Positions 55,928-64,000 of a DNA stretch of 64,000 nucleotides are shown piece after piece (the stretch's first letter is position 1; each line of letters starts with the position of its first letter). The DNA comes from Xanthomonas arboricola pv. juglandis (GTDB taxonomy: Bacteria > Pseudomonadota > Gammaproteobacteria > Xanthomonadales > Xanthomonadaceae): positions 1 to 64,000 of the forward strand of contig NZ_JZEF01000003.1 of NCBI RefSeq assembly GCF_001013475.1, given 5' to 3'. A program made the position numbers and the translations under genes. The notes under the pieces are model-generated. The model worked only from the letters and a program-made list of their open reading frames with translations. It had not been told where the DNA came from and ran no database searches.

Positions 55928-56706
55928 GCGTGGTTGCCAACGCTGACGCCGGTGCGCTGAGCGAGCATGTCGCTGCGCAGTTCGGCCCGCAGGCGCAGGC
56001 TTATTTGCACAGCGACGTGCATGCGCAAGGCGCCGAGTTCGCCGAGCTCCGCGCTGGTCTGCAGGGTCATTGCAACGGGCGATTGCTCGACCTGGGCTGC
56101 GGTGCCGGGCATGTGAGTTTCCAGTTGGCGCCGCTGATGGCCGAGGTGGTGGCCTACGATCTGTCTGCCGACATGCTCGAGGTCGTGGCGGCCACCGCCG
56201 CAGACCGTGGGCTGACCCAAGTGCGCACGATGCAAGGTGCCGCCGAGCGCCTGCCGTTCGAGACCGGCAGCATCGATGCAGTGGTCAGCCGCTACTCGGC
56301 GCACCATTGGAGCGACCTGGGACAGGCACTGCGCGAAGTGCGGCGCGTGCTGCGTCCAGGCGGAATTGCGGCCTTTGTTGATGTGGTGGCACCTGGCCTG
56401 CCGCTGCTGGATACGCACCTGCAGGCGATCGAGTTGCTGCGCGATACCAGCCATGTGCGTGACTACAGTGTTGCGCAGTGGTTGCAGACGCTAGGCGATG
56501 CCGGCTTGCAGGTGCAGCGGCATCATTGCCAACGGTTGCAGCTGGACTATCTGAGCTGGGTGGACCGCATGCGCACGCCGGAGGTGTTGCGCGCGGCTAT
56601 TCGCGCATTGCAGGGCGCGGCCGTAGACGAAGTGCGCGAATACTTTCAGATTGCGGCCGATGGTTCCTTCAGCACGGATGTGCTGGTGGTATGGGCGGCA
56701 CGTTGA
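55924..56706 (+). CDS. Class I SAM-dependent methyltransferase inserted in the leu operon
   Basis: The 260-residue protein has a Methyltransf_11 domain: [18 protein letters not shown] (motif I), [13 protein letters not shown] (acidic loop) and [19 protein letters not shown]. Several distant UbiE-like enzymes look this way, and the substrate cannot be told. It starts at a GTG overlapping the leuD stop (55924; a GTG at 55930 is also possible) and ends 37 bp before leuB, so it is co-expressed with leucine synthesis. It has no known role in that pathway. Confidence 0.85.
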   Translation: MSVVANADAGALSEHVAAQFGPQAQAYLHSDVHAQGAEFAELRAGLQGHCNGRLLDLGCGAGHVSFQLAPLMAEVVAYDLSADMLEVVAATAADRGLTQVRTMQGAAERLPFETGSIDAVVSRYSAHHWSDLGQALREVRRVLRPGGIAAFVDVVAPGLPLLDTHLQAIELLRDTSHVRDYSVAQWLQTLGDAGLQVQRHHCQRLQLDYLSWVDRMRTPEVLRAAIRALQGAAVDEVREYFQIAADGSFSTDVLVVWAAR

Positions 56707-56743
56707 TTTTCAGGGCGCTACGGCGCCAACTTATGAGGATTGC

Positions 56744-57817
56744 ATGAGCAAGCAGATTCTGATTCTTCCTGGCGACGGCATTGGCCCGGAGATCATGGCC
56801 GAAGCGGTCAAGGTGCTGACGCGCATCGATGCGCAGCACGGACTAGGTTTCACCCTGGTGTACGACGAACTCGGTGGCGCGGCCTACGACAAGTACGGCA
56901 GCCCGCTGGCCGACGAAACGCTGGAGCGCGCACGCGCTGCCGACGCGGTGCTGCTGGGCGCCGTCGGTGGGCCGCAATGGGACACCATCGACCCATCGTT
57001 GCGCCCGGAGCGGGGACTGCTCAAGATCCGCTCGCAGCTTGGGTTGTTCGCCAATCTGCGTCCGGCACTGCTGTATCCGCAGTTGGCCGAGGCCTCTACG
57101 CTCAAGCCGGAGGTGGTGTCCGGGCTGGATCTGCTGATCCTGCGTGAGCTCACCGGCGGCATTTATTTCGGTCAGCCGCGGGGCACGCGCACGCTGGAAA
57201 ACGGCGAGCGTCAGGCCTACGACACGCTGCCATATAGCGAAAGCGAGATCCGCCGCATCGCCAAGGCCGGTTTCGAGATGGCACGTTTGCGCGGCAAGAA
57301 GCTGTGTTCGGTGGACAAGGCCAATGTGTTGGCATCGAGCCAGCTGTGGCGTGCCGTCGTCGAAGAAGTGGCCAAGGACTATCCGGACATTGCGCTGTCG
57401 CACATGTACGTGGACAACGCGGCGATGCAGTTGGTGCGTGCGCCCAAGCAGTTCGACGTGATCGTGACCGACAACATGTTCGGCGACATCCTGTCCGACC
57501 AGGCGTCGATGCTCACCGGTTCGATCGGCATGCTGCCTTCGGCCTCACTGGATGCCAACAGCAAGGGCATGTACGAGCCGTGTCATGGCTCGGCACCGGA
57601 CATCGCAGGCAAGGGTATCGCCAATCCGCTGGCCACCATCCTGTCGGTGGCAATGATGTTGCGCTACACGTTTGCGCAATCTGCTGCAGCTGATGCGATC
57701 GAGCAAGCGGTCGGCAAGGTACTCGACCAAGGTCTGCGCACCGCCGACATCTGGTCGGAAGGCACGACCAAGGTTGGCACGGTGGCAATGGGCGATGCAG
57801 TGGTGGCCGCGCTGTAA
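56744..57817 (+). CDS. leuB: 3-isopropylmalate dehydrogenase
   Basis: The 357-residue NAD-dependent enzyme oxidises and decarboxylates 3-isopropylmalate. Signatures: [19 protein letters not shown] (N-terminus), [17 protein letters not shown] substrate arginines, and [24 protein letters not shown] (metal-binding aspartates). Start: ATG 56744 with GAGG upstream. It closes the forward leucine cluster, and a hairpin lies 38 bp after the stop. Confidence 0.97.
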   Translation: MSKQILILPGDGIGPEIMAEAVKVLTRIDAQHGLGFTLVYDELGGAAYDKYGSPLADETLERARAADAVLLGAVGGPQWDTIDPSLRPERGLLKIRSQLGLFANLRPALLYPQLAEASTLKPEVVSGLDLLILRELTGGIYFGQPRGTRTLENGERQAYDTLPYSESEIRRIAKAGFEMARLRGKKLCSVDKANVLASSQLWRAVVEEVAKDYPDIALSHMYVDNAAMQLVRAPKQFDVIVTDNMFGDILSDQASMLTGSIGMLPSASLDANSKGMYEPCHGSAPDIAGKGIANPLATILSVAMMLRYTFAQSAAADAIEQAVGKVLDQGLRTADIWSEGTTKVGTVAMGDAVVAAL

Positions 57818-57854
57818 CAGCGCTTGCTTCCCGAGGCGTGGTGGCTGTACTGGC

Positions 57855-57890
57855 GGCTATCGTTCTTCTGACGATAGCCACTTTCGTTTG
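57855..57890 (+). terminator. Probable terminator of leuB
   Basis: GGCTATCGT and ACGATAGCC form a nine-base stem with a seven-base loop, followed by ACTTTCGTTT. The T run is interrupted, so efficiency is uncertain. Confidence 0.65.
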
Positions 57891-57991
57891 GATGACCGAT
57901 TCGTGATCACATCATTCGACCGAGGCGCTGGCATGAAATCGGCGGCTGTCGTGCGCAGGACTGGTCGGCACGCGGGGTCGGTCGGCGGCGC

Positions 57992-58090
57992 GGCGCCGCA
58001 TCCGGTGTCGCAACACGCCGTGAATCCATCCATGAAGGCTCGGTGGCGGCATCCATGCCGCCACACGGTCCCGCCCCCGGACGCGGCACC
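57992..58090 (-). repeat. 99-bp imperfect palindrome, copy E
   Basis: Core ACACGCCGTGAATCC and CGGCATCCATGCCGCC, between arms GGCGCCGCATCCGG and CCGGACGCGGCACC. Nearly identical in core to copy G, 404 bp away. Confidence 0.82.
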
Positions 58091-58223
58091 ACCCTCCCAG
58101 CATTGCTACTGCTGATCGGCAAGCCATCTATCTGCTCACGTCGCCAGGATGGACGCTACGAAAAGGACCTACAGCCCAGCATGCCCTCTGCATTTCTTTC
58201 AGCAACCGACAACAACCGGTGGT

Positions 58224-58325
58224 GCTTGCGCGTGTGCCGGTGTGGGACCTTGAGCGGCATGGATGCTGTGCCAGAGCCTACACGGACGTACTTGCGGCGT
58301 GTCCCACACCGGCACGCGTGCAAGC
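58224..58325 (+). repeat. 102-bp imperfect palindrome, copy F
   Basis: Outer arms GCTTGCGCGTGTGCCGG and CCGGCACGCGTGCAAGC pair over 25 bases with only two deviations, both G-T wobbles. The arm sequence is unlike that of copies A-C. The core segment CCTACACGGACGTACTTGCG matches copy A. Confidence 0.85.
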
Positions 58326-58395
58326 GCCCGCAGCAAACCGAAGCATTCGCGTGGAGCTCCGGATGTCGTGCACAAGATTGGTCGGTAGGCAGCGC

Positions 58396-58494
58396 GGCGC
58401 CGCATCCGGTGTCGGGACACGCCGTGAATCCGTCCCTGGAGGCTCGGTGGCGGCATCCATGCCGCCACACGGTCCCGCCCCCGGAAGCGACACC
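58396..58494 (-). repeat. 99-bp imperfect palindrome, copy G
   Basis: GGGACACGCCGTGAATCCGT and CGGCATCCATGCCGCC core, arms GGCGCCGCATCCGG and CCGGAAGCGACACC. It is the partner of copy E in the second module. Confidence 0.82.
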
Positions 58495-58682
58495 ACGCTT
58501 CCACCATTGCTATTGCTGATCGGCAAGCAATGCTTCAAGCACGTGTTGATGCCTGCAGACTTCCTAGCCGATGTAATCGGCAAGCCATCTATCTGCTCAC
58601 GTCGCCAGGATGGACGCTTCGAAGGACCTCCAGCCCAACATGCCCTCTGCATTTCTTTCCGCAACCGATAGCAATCGGTGGT

Positions 58683-58784
58683 GCTTGCGCGGGTGCCAGT
58701 GTGGGACCTTGAGCGGCATGGATGCCGCGCCAGAGCCTACATGGACGTACTTGCGGCGTGTCCCACGCCGATACACGTGCAAGT
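58683..58784 (+). repeat. 102-bp imperfect palindrome, copy H
   Basis: GCTTGCGCGGGTGCCAGTG faces CGCCGATACACGTGCAAGT; this is the least well-paired copy. The inner GCGGCATGGATGCCGC and ATGGACGTACTTGCG segments are conserved. It is the partner of copy F in the second module. Confidence 0.8.
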
Positions 58785-58904
58785 GCCCGCAGCAGACCGA
58801 AGCATTCGCACAAAACCGGCAGATCTCGTGTGCGAGGTTGTTCTGTGTCGGTACGAGTGCGCGCGCCCGCAGCAACCCGACGCACCTGCAAGAAAGTTGG
58901 AACA

Positions 58905-58943
58905 CCAAAACCAAAACGGCCAGCAGATCACACTGCCGGCCGT
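58905..58943 (-). terminator. Rho-independent terminator of leuA
   Basis: On the minus strand ACGGCCGGCAG pairs with CTGCTGGCCGT (one G-T wobble) around TGTGAT and is followed by TTTGGTTTTGG, about 30 bases after the leuA stop. Confidence 0.82.
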
Positions 58944-58974
58944 CAGGTTTGCATCGTCCAGCGAATGAGCGGTG

Positions 58975-60537
58975 TTACGCCACCGCAGCCGTCTTGCCGG
59001 CGACCACGCCGCGCTCGCGCTGACGCAGCAGGCGATTGGCCACATCCAGCCATGCCAGGGCGCTGGCTTCGATGATGTCCTTGCTGGTACCGGTGCCTTC
59101 GTATTCCACACCGTCGTGGCGCACGCTCAGGCTGGCTTCGCCGCGCGCGTCTGCGCCGATGCCCACGCTATGCACCTGGTAGCTGTCCAGCTCCAGCTTC
59201 ACACCGGTGGCCGACGCCAGCGCGCCGAAGAGCGCATCCACCGGGCCGTTGCCTTGGGCGGTTTCGGCCACGCGATTGCCTTCCGGGTCGGACAGCTCCA
59301 CCAGCGCATTGGCACGGCTGCCGACATCGCTGATGGTCATCGATGCCAGGCGATAGCCTTCCTGCACGGTGGCGTCCTGCATCAAGGCCTGCAGGTCCGC
59401 GTCGGTGACCACGCGCTGCTTTTCGCACAATGCCTTGAACTGCTCGAAGACCAGCTTGACCTCTTCTTCCTCCAGCAGGTACCCCAAGGCACGCAGGCGC
59501 TGTTCCACCGCCGCGCGGCCGCTGTGGCGGCCCAGCACCATCTGCGAGGACTCCCAGCCCACGTCTTCCGGACGCATGATTTCGTAGGTGCCGCGATGGC
59601 GCAGCATGCCGTGCTGGTGGATGCCCGACTCGTGCGCGAACGCATTGCCGCCGACCACCGCCTTGTTGCGCTGCACCGGCATGCCGACCAGGCGCTGCAG
59701 CAACTGCGAGGTGGAGACGATGCGTGGGGTGTTGATGTCGGTATCGATGTTGTAGAACGCACCGCGCACCTTCAGTGCCATGGTGATTTCTTCCAGCGCG
59801 CAGTTGCCGGCGCGCTCGCCGATACCGTTGATGGTGCACTCGACCTGCCGTGCGCCGCCTTCGATCGCCGCCAGCGAGTTGGCCACCGCCAGGCCCAGAT
59901 CGTTGTGGCAGTGCGCGCTGAAGATCACGGTATCGGCACCTTCCACGCTGGCGATCAGGCGCGAGAACATGCCGCGGATCTCCTCCGGCGTGGTAAAGCC
60001 TACCGTGTCCGGCAGATTGATCGTGGTGGCACCGGCAGCGATCGCTACGCGCGCCACCTCGGCCAGGAAATCCTCTTCGGTGCGGGTGGCGTCTTCGGCG
60101 GAGAACTCGATGTCGTCGATATAGCCGCGCGCCAGCGTCACATGCTTGTGCACCGACTCCAGCACCTGCTCGCGGCTCATGCGCAGCTTGTGCTCGCGGT
60201 GCAGCGGGCTGGTGGACAGGAAGACATGCAGGCGCGGATTGGCGGCCGCCTCCAGCGCACGTGCAGAGGTTTCGATGTCGGCCTGCAGGCAGCGCGACAG
60301 CACCGCCAGTGTGGGGCGACGCAGCTCGCGGCCGATCATCGCGACGGCCTCGCGGTCCGAATGCGAACTGGCCGGGAAACCGGTTTCGATGATGTCCACG
60401 CCGAGTTCGTCCAGCGCGCGCGCCATCACCAGCTTTTGCTGGGGCGTCATGCTGCAGCCGGGGGATTGCTCGCCGTCGCGCAGGGTGGTGTCGAAAATTC
60501 GGATACGCGGGGTCTGGTTGGATACGGTCGTGTTCAC
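58975..60537 (-). CDS. leuA: 2-isopropylmalate synthase
   Basis: The 520-residue enzyme condenses 2-oxoisovalerate with acetyl-CoA, the committed step of leucine synthesis. The TIM-barrel signatures [15 protein letters not shown] and [21 protein letters not shown] are present. The C-terminal LeuA dimer domain (about 395-505, leucine allosteric site) is complete, so feedback inhibition is expected. It starts at a GTG (60537) with GAGGAG upstream, and the GTG overlaps the ilvA stop (GTGA). It is the last gene of the reverse ilv operon, away from leuC-D-B. Confidence 0.97.
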   Translation of the reverse strand: MNTTVSNQTPRIRIFDTTLRDGEQSPGCSMTPQQKLVMARALDELGVDIIETGFPASSHSDREAVAMIGRELRRPTLAVLSRCLQADIETSARALEAAANPRLHVFLSTSPLHREHKLRMSREQVLESVHKHVTLARGYIDDIEFSAEDATRTEEDFLAEVARVAIAAGATTINLPDTVGFTTPEEIRGMFSRLIASVEGADTVIFSAHCHNDLGLAVANSLAAIEGGARQVECTINGIGERAGNCALEEITMALKVRGAFYNIDTDINTPRIVSTSQLLQRLVGMPVQRNKAVVGGNAFAHESGIHQHGMLRHRGTYEIMRPEDVGWESSQMVLGRHSGRAAVEQRLRALGYLLEEEEVKLVFEQFKALCEKQRVVTDADLQALMQDATVQEGYRLASMTISDVGSRANALVELSDPEGNRVAETAQGNGPVDALFGALASATGVKLELDSYQVHSVGIGADARGEASLSVRHDGVEYEGTGTSKDIIEASALAWLDVANRLLRQRERGVVAGKTAAVA

Positions 60538-61706
60538 CAGGAAGACTCCTCTACGGCGATGGCGGTGACAGGCGTTGAAGCGACTGCGGATGGGCGGGAA
60601 AGAACGGGTGTTTCGGGAAGTGACTTGGCGCTGCGTTCGTTGCGAAGTCGCTCGGTATTGCGACGACGCGGCTTGCGTGGCGGCCGCGGCCGCACCTCGG
60701 ACAAGAGTGTGGCCAGAACAGTTGCGTCGATATTACCGCCAGAGACCACCGCACACTTGCGTTTCCCTGAAACGCGGCGGCCGGCGGCCAAGGCCAACGC
60801 GCCAGCGCCCTCGGCGATGACGTGTTCTTCCAGGGCCAGGCGCACCAGCGTTTCGCGTAATTCGGCCTCGCGCACGATCACCACATCGTCGAGCAGGCTC
60901 GAGCACAGGCGGCGGGTCAGAAAGCCGGGAATCTTGACCTTCACGCCGTCGGCCAGCGTGGGGACGGGAGTGATTTCGCGCAGATCGCCGCGCACGGCGC
61001 GCGCCATCGAATCGACGCCTTCCACCTGCGCGCCGACGATGCGCACGCCTTGCGATTTCAGCGCCAGCGCCACCCCGGAGGCCAGCCCGCCGCCGCCGAT
61101 CGGCACGATCACCACGTCCGGCGCATGCGCGGCCAGCTCGATGCCGACCGTGCCTTGCCCGGCGATCACATCCGGGTCGTCAAAGGCGGACAGAAAACGG
61201 TAGCCGTTCTGGTCGGCCAGCTCGCGCGCGAACGCAAACGCCTCGTCGTAGCTGTTGCCATGCTGGCGGACGGTGGCGCCCCAGTGCGCGACGCCGGCGA
61301 TCTTGGTCTGCGGCGCGCCGTAGGGCATCACCGTGATGGCCTGCACGCCCAGCCGGTACGCCGACCACGCCACGCCTTGCGCATGATTGCCGGCCGAGGC
61401 GCAGATCACCGGGCGCTCGTCGCCGCGTTCCAGCCCCGCCAGCAAGGCATTCAATGCACCGCGCACCTTGTAGGAGCCGGTGCGCTGCAGATTTTCCAGC
61501 TTCAACCACACACCGAAGCGCTCAGCGTAATGCAGCGGCGTGGGCGACAGATACTTGCGCAGGCGGGCCTGCGCGGCCAGGACGTCGGCCACGCTGACCG
61601 CCACGTCGCCTACGTCTGGCTCCTGCGGGGAGGGGCGGCCGGAATCAGGCATTGCGGCACGCGCACGGCCGATCCGGGAGAAGACACCTCCGGACAGCAG
61701 TTTCAT
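60534..61706 (-). CDS. ilvA: Threonine dehydratase (short form, without ACT domains)
   Basis: The 390-residue PLP enzyme deaminates threonine to 2-oxobutyrate. The PLP lysine lies in [13 protein letters not shown], the phosphate loop is GGGGLASG, and [12 protein letters not shown] is conserved. Full biosynthetic IlvA adds about 170 residues of ACT-like regulatory domain. Here the catalytic core ends near SEVRPR and is followed by about 50 basic, proline-rich residues ([12 protein letters not shown]) with no recognisable fold, so classical isoleucine feedback sites are missing. Start: ATG 61706; ATG 61652 is an alternative. Its stop overlaps leuA. Confidence 0.9.
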   Translation of the reverse strand: MKLLSGGVFSRIGRARAAMPDSGRPSPQEPDVGDVAVSVADVLAAQARLRKYLSPTPLHYAERFGVWLKLENLQRTGSYKVRGALNALLAGLERGDERPVICASAGNHAQGVAWSAYRLGVQAITVMPYGAPQTKIAGVAHWGATVRQHGNSYDEAFAFARELADQNGYRFLSAFDDPDVIAGQGTVGIELAAHAPDVVIVPIGGGGLASGVALALKSQGVRIVGAQVEGVDSMARAVRGDLREITPVPTLADGVKVKIPGFLTRRLCSSLLDDVVIVREAELRETLVRLALEEHVIAEGAGALALAAGRRVSGKRKCAVVSGGNIDATVLATLLSEVRPRPPRKPRRRNTERLRNERSAKSLPETPVLSRPSAVASTPVTAIAVEESSW

Positions 61707-61727
61707 GCTCGCGCGAGGTCCGGGCGT

Positions 61728-61985
61728 TCACGCCGCGACCTCGACCGAGTCCAGCGCGGTGATCACCACCGATTCGCAGTCGTACACCTTCTCCAACTGC
61801 AGGCGCAGCGTCTCCGGCGGGCGGGTGCTGTCCACGTCCAGTTGCAGATGCCAGCGGCCGGCATCGTCCGGGGCGCTGGCGCCCTGGATGGCGCAGGGGC
61901 GGAAGCCGCGTCGCTCGGTCATGCCGAGCACGCGCACCAATGCGCCTTCGGCCGGCTTCAGCACCAGATCAAGCCGGTAACGCAT
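61728..61985 (-). CDS. ilvM: Acetolactate synthase small (regulatory) subunit, ACT domain
   Basis: The 85-residue protein is a single ACT domain (MRYRLDLVLKPAEGALVRVLGMTERRGF) of the IlvM type, partner of IlvG. It should modulate acetolactate synthase activity and valine response. Start: ATG 61985 with AAGGAGA six bases upstream. It overlaps the 3' end of ilvG by 17 bases, so the subunits are translationally coupled. The ilvA start lies 21 bp downstream of its stop. Confidence 0.92.
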   Translation of the reverse strand: MRYRLDLVLKPAEGALVRVLGMTERRGFRPCAIQGASAPDDAGRWHLQLDVDSTRPPETLRLQLEKVYDCESVVITALDSVEVAA

Positions 61986-63690
61986 GCGATGTCTCCTTGG
62001 CCGCGTGTGCGGGATTGCTGTCCAGCATGGTGCTGTTGGCGTTGTTGGGCGGCACCAGCGGCCACACGTTGGCACGTGCGTCGATGGCCACATGCAGCAG
62101 GCCGGGGCCGGGTTGCGCCAGCAGTTCGGCCAGCGCGGCATCGACATCGCCGCGCGCGATGATGCGCTTGGCCGGGATGCCGAAGACCTGCGCCAGGGCA
62201 GCAAAATCCGGGTTGTCGGACAGATCGATTTCGCTGTAACGCTCGGCAAAGAACAGTTCCTGCCACTGCCGCACCATGCCCAGCGAGCTGTTGTCCAGCA
62301 GCACGATTTTGACCGGCAGCTTGCAGCGCGCGATCGTCACCAGCTCCTGCACGTTCATCATGAAACTGCCGTCGCCGGAGACCAGCACCACGGTGCGGTC
62401 GGGGCAGGCGAACTGCGCGCCCATCGCCGCCGGCAGGCCGAAGCCCATCGTGCCGAGCGCGCCGCTGGTGAGGTGATTGCGCGGATCGTTGAAGCGGCAA
62501 TGCTGGGCCACCCACATCTGATGCTGACCCACGTCGCAAGCGATGATGGTGTCGGCCGGGGCCACTTCGCTCAGGCGCTTGAGCAGCGCCGGCGCGTAGA
62601 TATCGGTGCCGGGCGCGTCGTAACGCGCGCCGAATTTTTCGCGGTTGGCAAAGCAGCGTGTACGCCATGCCTGGCAATTGCCACGTGCTGCGCTCAATGC
62701 CTTCAGACTGACCGCTACATCGCCGGGCACGGCGATGTCGGCCGTACGCAGCTTGGAGATTTCATACGCATCGGCATCCAGATGGATGACGCGCGCAAAT
62801 GGTGCGAATTCGCTCAACTTGCCGGTGGCACGGTCGTCAAAGCGCGCACCGACCACCACCAACAGATCGCATTCCTGGATCGCCATATTGGCCGCACGGG
62901 TGCCGTGCATGCCCAGCATGCCCAGATAATCCGGATGCGCATGCGGCAACGCGCCCAGGCCGCGCAAGGTCAGCGCGGTGGGAATGCCGGTGGCTTCGAC
63001 AAAGCGCCGAAACGCCTCCACCGCACCGGCCAGGGCGATGCCGCCACCGCCGTACACCACCGGGCGTTCGGCACTGGCGATGGCCGCCAGCGCTTCGGCC
63101 AATTTTGCATCTTCCGGAGCCGGAGGTGGCAACACTGCCGCCGGCACATGATCGGGCAGGTGCGAGGCATCGGCGATCTGCACGTCCTTGGGCAGGTCGA
63201 TCAGCACCGGCCCGGGACGTCCCTCGCGCGCAATGCGGAACGCTTCACGCACCATCTCCGGAAGATCCTCCACACGCCGCACCAGAAAACTGTGCTTGAC
63301 GATCGGCATGGTCATGCCGAACACGTCCAGTTCCTGGAACGCATCGGTGCCCAGCAGGGGCGTGGCGACCTGGCCGGTCAGGCACACCATCGGGACCGAA
63401 TCGAGCATCGCATCGGCGATGCCGGTGACCAGATTGGACGCGCCCGGGCCAGAGGTGGCCACGCACACGCCGACCCGGCCGCTGGCACGGGCGTAGCCGT
63501 TGGCGGCGAGGGCGGCGCCCTGTTCGTGACGGACCAGGATGTGCTTGAGCCTGGAATCCACCAGGGCGTCGTAGAACGGCATGATGGTGCCGCCCGGATA
63601 ACCGAACAGCGTTTCCACGCCCTCGGCTTCCAGGGCCTGCGTCAGCCAGCGCGCGCCGTTGCGGGGCGTGCTGTGTGCGGAGGTGTTCAT
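61969..63690 (-). CDS. ilvG: Acetolactate synthase large (catalytic) subunit
   Basis: The 573-residue ThDP-dependent enzyme makes acetolactate and acetohydroxybutyrate for valine/leucine and isoleucine. The catalytic Glu is in RHEQGAALAANGYARASG, and the ThDP-binding motif GDGSFMMNVQELVTI ends in LDNSSLGMVRQWQ. FAD-domain motifs (VVGARFDDRATGKL) are present. Start: ATG 63690 (MNTSAHSTPRNG). It sits between ilvC and ilvM in the same operon, with a 42-bp gap from ilvC. Confidence 0.96.
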   Translation of the reverse strand: MNTSAHSTPRNGARWLTQALEAEGVETLFGYPGGTIMPFYDALVDSRLKHILVRHEQGAALAANGYARASGRVGVCVATSGPGASNLVTGIADAMLDSVPMVCLTGQVATPLLGTDAFQELDVFGMTMPIVKHSFLVRRVEDLPEMVREAFRIAREGRPGPVLIDLPKDVQIADASHLPDHVPAAVLPPPAPEDAKLAEALAAIASAERPVVYGGGGIALAGAVEAFRRFVEATGIPTALTLRGLGALPHAHPDYLGMLGMHGTRAANMAIQECDLLVVVGARFDDRATGKLSEFAPFARVIHLDADAYEISKLRTADIAVPGDVAVSLKALSAARGNCQAWRTRCFANREKFGARYDAPGTDIYAPALLKRLSEVAPADTIIACDVGQHQMWVAQHCRFNDPRNHLTSGALGTMGFGLPAAMGAQFACPDRTVVLVSGDGSFMMNVQELVTIARCKLPVKIVLLDNSSLGMVRQWQELFFAERYSEIDLSDNPDFAALAQVFGIPAKRIIARGDVDAALAELLAQPGPGLLHVAIDARANVWPLVPPNNANSTMLDSNPAHAAKETSHALPA

Positions 63691-63732
63691 GCGTTGCGGA
63701 CCTTCGGTGTTAGCGGTGGGGGTGCGGCGGCA

Positions 63733-64000
63733 TTACGCCGCTTGTTGATTCGCAGGTGTGGCGGCGGCTTGCTGCTGCCCGTTGAGCCACACCATCTTGG
63801 CGCGCAGCTTCTTGCCCACTTCCTCGATCGGGTGCTCCAGATCGGCCTGCTTGAACTTGTTGTAGTTCGGCAGGCCGGCTTCGTATTCGGCCACCCAGTT
63901 CTTGGTGAAGGTGCCGTTCTGGATATCGGTCAGCACGTCCTTCATGCGCGCCTTGGTGCTGGCGTCGATCACGCGCGGGCCGCTGACATAGTCGCCGTAT
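63733..64000 (-). CDS. ilvC: Ketol-acid reductoisomerase, C-terminal part (5' end outside window)
   Basis: About 88 residues are visible, from [22 protein letters not shown] through [38 protein letters not shown] to a low-complexity tail ([14 protein letters not shown]). This is the KARI C-terminal helical domain of the class I enzyme, which reduces and isomerises acetolactate. The frame stays open to the right edge. It is upstream of ilvG in the same operon; any leader or attenuator lies beyond the window. Confidence 0.95.
   Translation of the reverse strand, partial: YGDYVSGPRVIDASTKARMKDVLTDIQNGTFTKNWVAEYEAGLPNYNKFKQADLEHPIEEVGKKLRAKMVWLNGQQQAAATPANQQAA

Larger units (their letters stand above)
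57945..58815. repeat. Tandem duplication of a 0.4-0.46-kb non-coding module between leuB and leuA
   Basis: Each module holds one 99-bp palindrome (E or G), then a shared segment containing CGGCAAGCCATCTATCTGCT and GCCCTCTGCATTTCTTTC, then one 102-bp palindrome (F or H), ending ACCGAAGCATTCGC. Module 1 is about 57945-58355 and module 2 about 58356-58815. Module 2 has roughly 55 extra bases near 58530-58580. The 1157-bp gap contains no gene I can support, and frames running through it are repeat artefacts. Confidence 0.85.

Noticed and set aside
57857-59023. Several small frames of 60-158 residues between leuB and leuA
   Set aside because: They translate the palindrome family in different frames and orientations (recurring SMPPHGPAP- and GTLSGMDA-type peptides), so the similarity reflects repeated DNA rather than protein.
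58972-61203. 743-residue forward frame across leuA and ilvA
   Set aside because: Antisense to two conserved biosynthetic genes that overlap by four bases; no domain or start signal.

Overview
The window looks like chromosome from a Xanthomonas species (Gammaproteobacteria). The evidence is the high G+C content, a complete sux sucrose-utilisation locus (suxR, suxC, suxB, suxA), many TonB-dependent receptors and OprO/P-like porins, the ilvC-ilvG-ilvM-ilvA-leuA gene order, and intergenic GGGAATCG arrays of the kind I associate with this genus. I cannot name the species from sequence alone. I saw no rRNA, tRNA, CRISPR array or prophage.

Layout. 1-1.7 kb: the tail of an RTX-type secreted protein, its terminator, and an intact IS5-family element. 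1.8-5.1 kb: rsgA, a DUF1704 metallopeptidase-like gene broken by an 8-bp tandem duplication, and a DJ-1/PfpI protein. 5.1-5.9 kb: a 102-bp palindrome followed by a 19-copy, 20-bp minisatellite. 5.9-13.1 kb: the sux locus, with suxBA divergent from suxC, two identical LacI-type operators between them, and suxR convergent with suxC. 13.5-22.5 kb: an acetoacetyl-CoA reductase homologue lacking its catalytic tyrosine; a citrate module made of a CitMHS transporter, an OprO/P-like porin and the overlapping genes tctD, tctE and a solute-binding protein; a LuxR-type response regulator; and an aldo/keto reductase. 23-28.5 kb: a Fur-box-preceded siderophore receptor, a LysR regulator, and a CitA-type MFS symporter translationally coupled to a ModA-like binding protein. 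28.8-37 kb: a C4-dicarboxylate module with a DctB-type hybrid kinase, an OprO/P-like porin, dctA and maeB. 37.3-46 kb: a GH92 mannosidase, then an envelope cluster (zinc-finger protein, GT4 glycosyltransferase, O-antigen ligase, lipid A acyltransferase, waaA). 46-52.7 kb: tolC, pcm, a TetR regulator and a large periplasmic-propeller diguanylate cyclase. 52.7-64 kb: branched-chain amino acid synthesis, with leuC, leuD, a methyltransferase and leuB forward from a divergent LysR gene, and leuA, ilvA, ilvM, ilvG and ilvC in reverse.

Together the genes cover uptake and use of plant-derived carbon (sucrose, citrate, C4-dicarboxylates, mannosides), each with its own outer-membrane entry, inner-membrane carrier and regulator, plus LPS/efflux functions and leucine/isoleucine/valine synthesis.

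The least explained material lies between genes. It includes a family of eight palindromes of two fixed sizes (about 102 and 99 bp) whose arms differ between copies but stay self-complementary, two of them amplified in pairs between leuB and leuA. It also includes facing GGGAATCG arrays, one of which encodes the end of LeuC. All coordinates and pairings were worked out by eye.
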